The notes beneath the pieces are model-generated. The model was not told the origin of the DNA and did not search any database. It saw only the letters and a list, made by a program, of their open reading frames with translations. From Caldithrix sp. (GTDB taxonomy: Bacteria > Zhuqueibacterota > Zhuqueibacteria > Oceanimicrobiales > Oceanimicrobiaceae): a stretch of DNA of 35,028 nt. Shown here piece after piece: positions 10,613 through 18,877 of this stretch; position 1 is the first letter of the stretch, and each line of letters begins with the position of its first letter. Made by a program: the position numbers and the translations under genes. The stretch lies in assembly GCA_004356825.1 (NCBI GenBank), contig SMXC01000016.1, forward strand, positions 1 to 35,028. The letters run 5' to 3'.

Positions 10613-10816
10613 TATATATTTTTTTTACTTTTTACCCACTCCAAACAAAATAGAGCCTACTTTTTAATGATTCTGCCCGAATTATTTTGCCTTTTAAATT
10701 TCTTTTTCAATGTGGAAGAATAGCTACATTTTTTCTTTGTGTTCTCTGAGATTCTTTGTGTTCTCTATCTCCCTTTTAGTAATAGTTCTACCTAACCTGT
10801 TTTCGGGCTCGCGGTC

Positions 10817-13800
10817 CTAAGATTGAGCCTCTATCTCTTCCAGAATTTGATGGAGCGTGTCACTATCTTCCGCCTCGACCATTTTTTCCAAAATGACATT
10901 CGCCAATTCTGCAATGGTCGGTTTCTCAAAAAAGCTCTGCAGGCTTAACTCAACCTGAAAAGCATCTCGCACTCTGGACCCCACGCTCGTTGCCAGAAGC
11001 GAGTGTCCGCCTAATTCAAAGAAGTTATCTTGAATCCCTATTTTGTCGATGCCAAATAATTCCTGCCAGATATCTGCGAGCGTTTGTTCAAGGTCGTTTG
11101 TGGGTGCAACATAGTCCTCTTGCAGGGTCGGCCTTGAATGACGTGGCTGCGATTCGACCTTTTCAGTCCCTTCATTCTTTCGTATGGATTCTAGCTTAAC
11201 CCACTTGTTAATCCTGGCCTGCAAATCTCCTGTCGAGACGATGATCTGGCTCAAAGGGTCAAATGACAATACACGACCGAAAACTTCAACCCCCTCATCC
11301 GGCATCAATGCCAATTCTGCCAAACCTGCTCTGGCAGCGTTATTCGATTGCTTCACTTCTCCAAACTGCCATGCATCCCAATTGACACTGACCCACGGCA
11401 CACCATTCTTGCGGTTCTGTACCCTGGCAAACGCATCCATAAAGAGATTCGCCGCTGAATAAGCGAGAAATCCCAGGCCTCCCAACACAGACGATATTGA
11501 TGAGAACAGCAGGCAAAAATCTAGTTTCTGTCCCTTTAGAATTTTTTTCAGGACGATGAGTCCATCTATTTTTGGGCGAAACTGGGCTTCGCAATCTGCT
11601 TTGTTCGTATCTGCGATAGAATTAAACTTCCCGCCGACAAGAACCCCGGCCGCGTGGATGACCCCATGAATTGTGGCAAACTTCTTCTTTGCCATATCAA
11701 CAGCTGCTTTCATCTCGTCAAGATTTGCACTATCAGCTTTGACGGGTAAGACTTCAGCACCCAACTTCTCCAGATCCAGCACCTTGCGAATCTTCTGGCT
11801 GGTCGTATCGTTCTCGTCATGATTTGCAAGCCATTTTTCCCACTCGTCCTTGGGTGGAAGACCGTTCCGGCTGGTTAGAATCAGTTTCGCCTGGACGGTT
11901 TGTGCCAGATACTTGGCGAGCACCAAACCGATGCGTCCCAGTCCACCTGTGATGAGGTAGACACCGCCCTTACGCAAGTGCGCCGGTTGGCCCTCAGTTT
12001 CACCAACAGGTATTGCATCGAAAGTCTGCATCCATCTCTGGTTCCCACGATAAGCGACCACCAGGTCAGACTGCTTACTGGTAATTTCCTGCGTGAGTTG
12101 TTTCACCAGCCTCAAGCGCTGCCAATCATCCGACTCCGGCAGGACGATGTCAAGGCTCTGACAGATAATGTTTAAGTATTCCTGCGGAATCACCTTACAA
12201 GCTCCCAGCACCGTTGCCTTTTCGGGAAAGAGAACTTCGTCACCGGTCACTTCCTGCATATTATTGGTTATGACAGTGAGTTGTATGGAATGGGTTACAT
12301 TCGCCTTGCCTAATGCTTGTGCAAGGTACAATAGACTGAAAAAAGCGAAGACCTGCGCGGATTTTATTTTTCCATTTCCCGCTGTTAAATCACCCGGCGA
12401 TGTGACGCCCCACATGTGGACAATCTTCTCTGGCGTTTTTTCTTGCGAACAAAGATCCCGAATAAGGGCGTCATAATCCTCAGGACTCCTGGGATTTATT
12501 AGGAACCTTTGTGCGTCAACTTTTTCAAAATTCTCCCCTGCCAAAACCGTCACGACATTTTGCTTCTCTTTTACAAGCCCATGCATAATTTCTTCTCCCA
12601 ATCCGGCAGCGTCTGCAAACACAAGCCAGCACGCTTTTTCGTCATCAGGAATCTCCCGTTCAATCATAGGAGATGGAAAAGATTGTTTCCACACGGGTAC
12701 ATAAAACCAATCAGCGATATCCTCTTTTTTGCCTAAGACAGCCGGCTCATTAGCGGCTTGATCGGTGCCATTCATTTTCGGCTCAATCCAATACCGTTCG
12801 CGCTCAAATGGATAGGTGGGTAAGGGAATCCTGTGTCGTTTCTCATTTTCATAAAATTTTGACCAATTGAGTTCGACGCCTGCAAGCCAAAGTCTGCCTA
12901 CTGTGCTCAACAAGAATTGAAGGTCGGATTGGGCATCTTCGGGGTGTCGCATGGAAGAAACGATCAATTGATTGAAATCCAGATCTTTATGCTCTTTTCG
13001 CAGTTCGAGCTGAGTCATTCCTGCCAGCGAATTAAGCGTGCGACCGGGACCGGCTTCGAGCAAAACACGAGAGGGTTCTTTTAGCAGCTCTTGCGCCCCG
13101 GCTGCGAATTTGACGGCTTGACGCAAATGTTGCGCCCAATAGCTCGGATCGGTTGCTTGCTCGCTGGTAATCCAGGTACCGGTAACGTTGGAAATAAAAG
13201 GAATTTTTGGAGCGGCGGGTTTGAAATTCGCAACCTGTTTAGTGAAAGGCTCCAGAATTGGGTCCATCATTTCCGAATGAAAGGCGTGGGAGGTATGAAG
13301 CCGGCGAACATCGATCTTTTTTTCTTTAAGCTCTTTTTCAAATTTATCAATTTCCTCGGTCGGGCCGGAAACGACGCAAAGCCCTGGCGCATTTACTGCC
13401 GCCAATGAAAGTTTTTCCTTTAATAAAGGCACCACTTCCACCGCCGGACGAGATACAGCCACCATAGAACCCGCCGGCATTGACTGCATTAATCGGCCGC
13501 GTTCTGCTACCAAAACAAGCGCATCTGCAAGTGAAAATACGCCGGCCAAACAAGCCGCCACATATTCTCCGATGCTGTGCCCGATCATGGCCTGGGGTCG
13601 AATGCCCCACGATATCCACAATTGAGCTAATGCGTATTCAATAACAAACAGCGCTGGTTGTGTAATCGCAGTCTGCGTCAGTTTTTTTGTAGCTGATTCA
13701 GTATCCGCATCTTTTGGGTAAAGAATATCTCGAAGGTCTAGATTTAAATGGGGCTTAAGAACTTCACAGCATTTGTCCACCACTTCGCGAAACTTCGGTT

Positions 13801-15466
13801 CAGTTTCATAAAGTTCTTTTCCCATGTTGACATGCTGGGCGCCTTGCCCGGGAAACATAAAGGCCACGCCTTTGTTACCCGGCTCACGCGTGGCCGTAAC
13901 AACCCGCTTGCGATCGCCTGACTCAAGTACATTTTTGGCATCCTGGAAATCTTGACAAACGACTATTCGGCGATATTTGAAAGCTTTGCGGCCCTGTTGC
14001 AGTGTGTAAGCTGCATCTGCAAGGTTACAATCCGGATTATTTTTGAAGTGTGAGGCTAAATTTGCGGTCATGGAGTCTAGAGCTGTGCTGGTTTTTGCCG
14101 AAAGAACCAGTAATTGCGCTGCCCTGCTATCGCCGGATCTTTCTCTCTCGGGTGCTTCTTCAAGCACAACATGCGCGTTGGTACCGCCGATGCCGAAAGC
14201 ACTTACCCCAGCCCGGCGGGGATGATCTCCCTTTTTGAATTCAGAAAGTTTATGGTTTACATAAAATGGGCTGTTCCCAAAATCAATCTTAGGATTTGGC
14301 TTTTCAAAATTTAAGCTCGGCGGAATTTCTTTGTTCTCGAGAGTCAGAACGGCCTTTATGAAACCGGAAATCCCGGCCGCCGCATCAAGATGGCCCATGT
14401 TTGTTTTAACCGAACCAATTCCACAGTAGCCCTTTTTATTGGTTGTAGCTCGAAAAGCTTTCGTTAAGGCGGCAATTTCGATAGGGTCTCCTAATTCGGT
14501 GCCGGTGCCATGAGCTTCTATGTAGCCAATGGTATCGGCGGTAATTCCTGCTAAGGCCTGCGCCATGGTAATTACTTCCGCCTGGCCATCCACACTAGGG
14601 GCGGTATATCCCACTTTCAAAGATCCGTCGTTGTTCATTGCGGCTCCTTTAACGACAGCGTGGATATGATCGCCGTCAGCCAAAGCATCGGCTAATCTTT
14701 TCAATATGACAATTCCAACCCCATTTCCACCAAAGGTGCCAGCGGCTTTAGCATCAAAAGTGCGGCAGTGACCGTCGGGAGAAGCAATCCCGCCTTGCTG
14801 GTAAACGTACCCCGTCTTCGGCACGCCAATCGAAATACCGCCAGCCAAAGCCATATCGCACTGATAACTCAGCAAGCTTTGAACTGCCTGGCAAAGAGCT
14901 ACTAGTGACGCCGAGCAGGCGGTCTGAACGACCATACTCGGCCCGGTCAAGTTAAATTTATAAGATGCACGAGTGGTCAGGAAATCTTTGTCATTAGCCA
15001 CCATTATATTGAAACCGCCGAGAGATTCCAAGAATTCACGGTTTGAATATAGATTGTGCAGTAAATATGAGTTCATACTAAGAGATGCATAAACGCCAAT
15101 TGCACCGGGATACTTTTCAGGATCATAGCCCGCATTCTCAAGCACTTCCCAGGCGCATTCTAAAAAAATACGGTGTTGCGGGTCCATGGAATCAGCTTCT
15201 CTGGGAGTATAATCGAAAAAAGAAGCATCAAACAATTCTATATCATCCAGAACGCCGCCAGCAGATTTAACATAATTTGGATTGTTATAGTGAGAGGGGG
15301 CCACACCTTCCGCTTCCAGTTCCTCGTCAGACATAAATGTAATCAACTCCACTCCGTTTCTCAAATTCTGCCAAAATTCATCCAAATTTTTGGATTTCGG
15401 ATAACGGCCGGTCATGCCTATAACGGCAATATTGTTTACTGAATCATGCATACTCGAGTCGCCCAT
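10817..15466 (-). CDS. Type I PKS module KS-AT-KR-ACP (malonyl, ketoreducing)
   Basis: The protein has 1549 residues. The ketosynthase has TACSAS with its Cys near residue 184, EAHGTGTELGDP and KTNMGH, so the Cys-His-His set is intact. The acyltransferase has GHSIGE near 627 and HAFH near 727, the motif linked to malonyl-CoA. There is no dehydratase or enoylreductase between AT and KR. The ketoreductase has TGGLGRIG near 1171, and its Ser (SSISS) and Tyr-Asn (AYSAAN near 1333) are present, so a beta-hydroxyl should remain. The carrier has LGGHSLL near 1484, and the tail LHQILEEIEAQS looks like a docking segment. The gene overlaps the upstream NRPS by 23 bp, and AGGAGG lies 12 bases before the ATG. 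It would extend a glycyl thioester by two carbons to 4-amino-3-hydroxybutyrate and pass it to the next NRPS. Confidence 0.95.
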   Translation of the reverse strand: MGDSSMHDSVNNIAVIGMTGRYPKSKNLDEFWQNLRNGVELITFMSDEELEAEGVAPSHYNNPNYVKSAGGVLDDIELFDASFFDYTPREADSMDPQHRIFLECAWEVLENAGYDPEKYPGAIGVYASLSMNSYLLHNLYSNREFLESLGGFNIMVANDKDFLTTRASYKFNLTGPSMVVQTACSASLVALCQAVQSLLSYQCDMALAGGISIGVPKTGYVYQQGGIASPDGHCRTFDAKAAGTFGGNGVGIVILKRLADALADGDHIHAVVKGAAMNNDGSLKVGYTAPSVDGQAEVITMAQALAGITADTIGYIEAHGTGTELGDPIEIAALTKAFRATTNKKGYCGIGSVKTNMGHLDAAAGISGFIKAVLTLENKEIPPSLNFEKPNPKIDFGNSPFYVNHKLSEFKKGDHPRRAGVSAFGIGGTNAHVVLEEAPERERSGDSRAAQLLVLSAKTSTALDSMTANLASHFKNNPDCNLADAAYTLQQGRKAFKYRRIVVCQDFQDAKNVLESGDRKRVVTATREPGNKGVAFMFPGQGAQHVNMGKELYETEPKFREVVDKCCEVLKPHLNLDLRDILYPKDADTESATKKLTQTAITQPALFVIEYALAQLWISWGIRPQAMIGHSIGEYVAACLAGVFSLADALVLVAERGRLMQSMPAGSMVAVSRPAVEVVPLLKEKLSLAAVNAPGLCVVSGPTEEIDKFEKELKEKKIDVRRLHTSHAFHSEMMDPILEPFTKQVANFKPAAPKIPFISNVTGTWITSEQATDPSYWAQHLRQAVKFAAGAQELLKEPSRVLLEAGPGRTLNSLAGMTQLELRKEHKDLDFNQLIVSSMRHPEDAQSDLQFLLSTVGRLWLAGVELNWSKFYENEKRHRIPLPTYPFERERYWIEPKMNGTDQAANEPAVLGKKEDIADWFYVPVWKQSFPSPMIEREIPDDEKACWLVFADAAGLGEEIMHGLVKEKQNVVTVLAGENFEKVDAQRFLINPRSPEDYDALIRDLCSQEKTPEKIVHMWGVTSPGDLTAGNGKIKSAQVFAFFSLLYLAQALGKANVTHSIQLTVITNNMQEVTGDEVLFPEKATVLGACKVIPQEYLNIICQSLDIVLPESDDWQRLRLVKQLTQEITSKQSDLVVAYRGNQRWMQTFDAIPVGETEGQPAHLRKGGVYLITGGLGRIGLVLAKYLAQTVQAKLILTSRNGLPPKDEWEKWLANHDENDTTSQKIRKVLDLEKLGAEVLPVKADSANLDEMKAAVDMAKKKFATIHGVIHAAGVLVGGKFNSIADTNKADCEAQFRPKIDGLIVLKKILKGQKLDFCLLFSSISSVLGGLGFLAYSAANLFMDAFARVQNRKNGVPWVSVNWDAWQFGEVKQSNNAARAGLAELALMPDEGVEVFGRVLSFDPLSQIIVSTGDLQARINKWVKLESIRKNEGTEKVESQPRHSRPTLQEDYVAPTNDLEQTLADIWQELFGIDKIGIQDNFFELGGHSLLATSVGSRVRDAFQVELSLQSFFEKPTIAELANVILEKMVEAEDSDTLHQILEEIEAQS

Positions 15467-18400
15467 CGTTCTTCTTTACCTCCTTAAGTTTCCTCTGTCG
15501 TGTCAATGCATCTTTTTGTTTCTTAGCCTTTTCATGAATTTTCAGAAAATCTACTGATTCATCTTTCTCTGCACTGAAAGATTTGACCAAGGTGTTTATC
15601 GTCGGATATTTAAATAGTTCAATGATCGATATATCTCGCTCAAATATTTTTTTAAACTTGCTTTGTACTTGAACTAAAAGCAGCGAGTGTCCCCCCAAAT
15701 CAAAGAAGTTGTCGTCCACACCAACTTTTTGTACACCAAGAACCTCTTGCCATACCCCGGATATGCTGCGTTCAATCTCATTTTGCGGCGCCACAAAAGC
15801 CGACTCTAACTCCGGGCGAACACCATCAGGCGCGGGAAGTGCCTTCCGGTCTACTTTGCCATTCGGCGTCAGGGGAAAAGCATCGAGATAAACAAACGAT
15901 GTCGGTACCATATAATCAGGCAAAGGTTCCATCAAAAAACGTCTCAATTCACTCACCGTCGGGGTTTTGGTGGTTTTAAAAATCACATAGGCCGCCAAAT
16001 ATTTTTCAGTCTGTTGCGGTGTGCTTTCATCTTCCCTGGTGACGACCACAACTTCGTCAATCCCGGGATGTTGAGCAAGCGTTGCCTCAATTTCACCCAA
16101 TTCAATGCGAAAACCGCGAATCTTTACCTGATGGTCAAGTCGACCTTGAAGTTCGAGGCTACCATTTGGTAAATAGCGCGCCAGATCTCCAGTGCGGTAT
16201 AGGCGCGAGCCATTTTCAGCAAAAGGATTTGGAATGAATTTTTCAGCAGTCAAATCAGGGCGCTTAAGATATCCGCGGCCTAAACCATCGCCGCCAATGT
16301 GCAGCTGCCCAAAAACTCCAACCGGCACCGGTTGCAAGGTTTTGTCCAAAATATAAATTTGGGTGTTGGCAATAGAAGGCCCTACCGGCACGAGCCCTTC
16401 TTTTGACTCAAGCTGAAAAACGGATGACCAAATTGTTGTTTCGGTCGGTCCATACATATTCCATAGAGAGCCGCCGGTCTCAAGTAACCGGTTTGCTAAT
16501 TCACGTGGCAGGGCTTCTCCTCCACAAAGCATTTTTAATTTATCACTGCCTTGCCAGCCGCTGTCTATAAGCAGCCTCCAGGTCGCCGGCGTTGCCTGCA
16601 TGACGGTTGCTCCGGATTCAGTTAACAGGCTGCTCAAAAGACTGCCATCGGAGGCAACCTCACCACTGGCTAAAATCACTCGGGAACCCACAAGTAAGGG
16701 CAAATAAAGCTCCAATCCGGCTATGTCAAAAGACAGGGTGGTGACTGCAAGGAGTACATCCTCACGGGTCAGTCCCGGCTCTTCACGCATCGAATTCAGA
16801 AAGTTAACCAGAGTTTGGTGCTGAATAGCGACGCCCTTGGGCTTGCCTGTTGAACCGGAAGTATAAATCACATAAGCAAGATTAGTACTTTGTGTCCCGG
16901 TTTCAGGATTTAATTCACTTTCTTTGGCTATTTCCTGCCAGTCGCTGTCAAGACAGAGAACCCGAGAAGCGTGAAGCGAGAAGTGACAAGCGCCAGATTT
17001 CGCTCTTCGCTCCTCGCTCTTCGCCTCTTCGAAAATAGTTTCGTGCAACGAATTTTGGGTCAGCAATACCCTTGGCTCCGCATCCTCGACCATATAGGCC
17101 AACCGTTCTTTCGGATAAGACGGGTCTAAAGGTACATAAGCGCCGCCAGATTTCATAATTCCTAAAAGCCCGACCAGCATCTCCAGAGAACGTTCCACAC
17201 AAATACCGACCAGGATATCGGGTCCAACGCCAAGTTTCTGCAGATAATGCGCTAGTTGGTTAGCGCGAGCATTCAATTCCCCGTAAGTAATGGATTTGTT
17301 ACCGAATTCAACTGCAACAGAGTCCGGTGTTTGCTCTGCTTGAGATTCAAACAACTGATGAAAGCACTTTTCAGACGGGTAATCTTTTTCTGTTGCATTC
17401 CATTCCACTAAAAGTTGTTGCTTCTCCCATTCTGTAAGCATCTGTAAATCTGAAATATGCTGACCCGGATTTTCGACAAGGCTTTCAAGTAGATTCTTGA
17501 AATGCTCGATCATCCGCTCGATTCTTTCGGTCATAAAAAGATCGGTGTTATACTCAAAGACCCCGCCCAACTGATCTAACTTCTCCCACATATAAACACT
17601 CAAATCAAACTTGGCCTTGCCGTTATAAGCATATAGAGTTTCAATAGTAAGTCCGGGAAGTTCTAAAGATTTCGTCGGCGTATTCTGAATGCTGAACAAT
17701 ACTTGAAAAAACGGTGAGCGGCTCAGATCACGCTGCGGCCGTAGTTCTTCTACAAGCTTTTCAAATGGCATGCCCTGGTTGTCATAAGCTGCAAGGGAGG
17801 TGTCCCGTACTCGCGCCAACATTTCCCGAAAAGTGGGATTGCCGGTTAGGTCATTACGGAGAACAAGAGTATTTACAAAAAAACCGATGAGATTTTCAAT
17901 GTCATCTTGATCACGATTGGCGATTGGCATACCCACGCTTAGATCCGCCTGATCCGTGTATCGATACAATATTATTTTAAAGGCGGTCAGCAATGTCATG
18001 AAAAGAGTACACCCATGCTCAAGGCTTAGTTTCTTCAACGATCGCGTTAATTCTTTTGTCAGCGTGATTGATTGTCGCGTGCCATTAAAGGTCTGCACTG
18101 AAGATCGCGGACGGTCGACTGGAAGCTCCGAAGTCTGGGGAGCGCCTTTAAGTTGTTTTTTCCAGTAAGAAAGCTGCCTTGCCAATCCTTCGCCCTTAAG
18201 CCATTCTCTTTGTCGAACCGAAAAATCTGAATATTGTTGAGGCAAATCAGGCAAATCCGGTTTTCTGTTTTCCTTAAGAGCCTGATAGATTTTAACAATC
18301 TCTGTCTTGAAAACACCCATTGACCAGCCATCCGAGATGATATGATGCATCGTCAACAGCAAAATGTGGTCTTCCTCGTTAAGTCGAAATAATGTTGATC

Positions 18401-18842
18401 GCAAAAGAGGCCCTTTCGACAACTCAAACGGTTGTTGAATTTCATCTTCAAGCAGACACCATGCAGCCGCTTCCCGCTCACTTTCCGGATGACCCTGGAG
18501 CTTCACCAATGAAAGCTTTGTCATCATTTCGGGGTCAATAATCTGGACTGGCTTGCCATCAACAGTTTCGAATTTAGTTTGCAGAACTTTGTGCCGACGC
18601 TGAATTTGATTTAGAGTTTCTTCTAATACAACCAAGTCAAGGCTACCTTTGAGGCGAAACGCGGCCGGAATATTATAAGTCGGATTTTTAGATTCTAACT
18701 GATCGAGAAACCATAACCTTTGCTGGGGGTATGAAAGCGGAAAAGACGTCGGCGCAATTGCCTTCTTTTGTAGAAGCTGGGCAAGAAGCGCACGCTTTTT
18801 TTCCGGCGATAGATTAGCAATACCCTTGGCGGGGGTCTTCAT
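15444..18842 (-). CDS. NRPS module C-A-PCP, Gly-like specificity
   Basis: This 1132-residue single-module NRPS has the head LSPEKKRALLAQLLQKK. Its condensation domain has an intact HHIISDG near residue 166. The adenylation domain has LKSGGAYVPLD-type A2 sequence, YTSGSTGKPKG near 659 and YGPTETT, and the carrier has LGGHSLL near 1047. The specificity residues read D-I-L-Q-L-G-M-I-W-K, suggesting glycine. Between A2 and A3 it carries about 18 extra residues compared with the two other Gly-like modules, encoded by a GC-rich repeat (see 16963-17031). AAAGGA lies 6 bases before the ATG, 35 bp after the radical SAM gene. Its place between two PKS genes suggests it condenses the first polyketide-extended intermediate with glycine and hands it to the PKS at 10817-15466. 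The basic tail (KKQKDALTRQRKL) probably docks onto that PKS. Confidence 0.94.
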   Translation of the reverse strand: MKTPAKGIANLSPEKKRALLAQLLQKKAIAPTSFPLSYPQQRLWFLDQLESKNPTYNIPAAFRLKGSLDLVVLEETLNQIQRRHKVLQTKFETVDGKPVQIIDPEMMTKLSLVKLQGHPESEREAAAWCLLEDEIQQPFELSKGPLLRSTLFRLNEEDHILLLTMHHIISDGWSMGVFKTEIVKIYQALKENRKPDLPDLPQQYSDFSVRQREWLKGEGLARQLSYWKKQLKGAPQTSELPVDRPRSSVQTFNGTRQSITLTKELTRSLKKLSLEHGCTLFMTLLTAFKIILYRYTDQADLSVGMPIANRDQDDIENLIGFFVNTLVLRNDLTGNPTFREMLARVRDTSLAAYDNQGMPFEKLVEELRPQRDLSRSPFFQVLFSIQNTPTKSLELPGLTIETLYAYNGKAKFDLSVYMWEKLDQLGGVFEYNTDLFMTERIERMIEHFKNLLESLVENPGQHISDLQMLTEWEKQQLLVEWNATEKDYPSEKCFHQLFESQAEQTPDSVAVEFGNKSITYGELNARANQLAHYLQKLGVGPDILVGICVERSLEMLVGLLGIMKSGGAYVPLDPSYPKERLAYMVEDAEPRVLLTQNSLHETIFEEAKSEERRAKSGACHFSLHASRVLCLDSDWQEIAKESELNPETGTQSTNLAYVIYTSGSTGKPKGVAIQHQTLVNFLNSMREEPGLTREDVLLAVTTLSFDIAGLELYLPLLVGSRVILASGEVASDGSLLSSLLTESGATVMQATPATWRLLIDSGWQGSDKLKMLCGGEALPRELANRLLETGGSLWNMYGPTETTIWSSVFQLESKEGLVPVGPSIANTQIYILDKTLQPVPVGVFGQLHIGGDGLGRGYLKRPDLTAEKFIPNPFAENGSRLYRTGDLARYLPNGSLELQGRLDHQVKIRGFRIELGEIEATLAQHPGIDEVVVVTREDESTPQQTEKYLAAYVIFKTTKTPTVSELRRFLMEPLPDYMVPTSFVYLDAFPLTPNGKVDRKALPAPDGVRPELESAFVAPQNEIERSISGVWQEVLGVQKVGVDDNFFDLGGHSLLLVQVQSKFKKIFERDISIIELFKYPTINTLVKSFSAEKDESVDFLKIHEKAKKQKDALTRQRKLKEVKKNDGRLEYA
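16963..17031. repeat. Intergenic-type palindromic repeat inserted in frame in an adenylation domain
   Basis: The segment has imperfect inverted arms: GAGAAGCGTGAAGCGAGAAG on the left and CGCTCTTCGCTCCTCGCTCT followed by TCGCC on the right, around a short centre. The encoded residues (AKSEERRAKSG..HFSLHAS, about 604-626) have no counterpart in the sister modules at 3514-6855 and 6866-10246. Those modules have 13-14 residues where this one has 31. The difference of about 54 bp is a multiple of three, so the frame is kept and the insert falls in a loop between core motifs A2 and A3. Confidence 0.7.
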
Positions 18843-18877
18843 TCAGGATCCTTTTATTTTAATATTAACTTCAAAGT

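Larger units (their letters stand above)
10342..10767. repeat. Inverted CAGAGAA-ACAAAG repeat pair bounding most of the gap
   Basis: CAGAGAAGACAAAG at 10342-10355 is matched in inverted orientation by CTTTGTGTTCTCTG at 10735-10748 (13 of 14 bases). A second direct copy on the right, CTTTGTGTTCTCTA, lies at 10754-10767. The arrangement is like the terminal inverted repeats of a small non-autonomous element, but no target-site duplication is evident and the internal repeats are not perfectly symmetric. An aggregate of intergenic repeats is the alternative. Confidence 0.45.
10247..10816. other. 570-bp AT-rich gap inside the operon, filled with small repeats
   Basis: No ORF with coding character is visible. 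The stretch holds several repeat-like pieces: inverted copies of CAGAGAA(G/C)ACAAAG near both ends, an 80-bp element with GTCATGCC-type ends, a TATCCGTGT-type tandem, and an inverted GGCTCTAT/ATAGAGCC pair (10399-10406 and 10650-10657). It separates the PKS from the two downstream NRPS genes, whose neighbours are otherwise overlapping or closely packed. A promoter for the downstream pair may lie here, but no clear -35/-10 pair stands out among the many AT-rich tracts. Confidence 0.6.
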
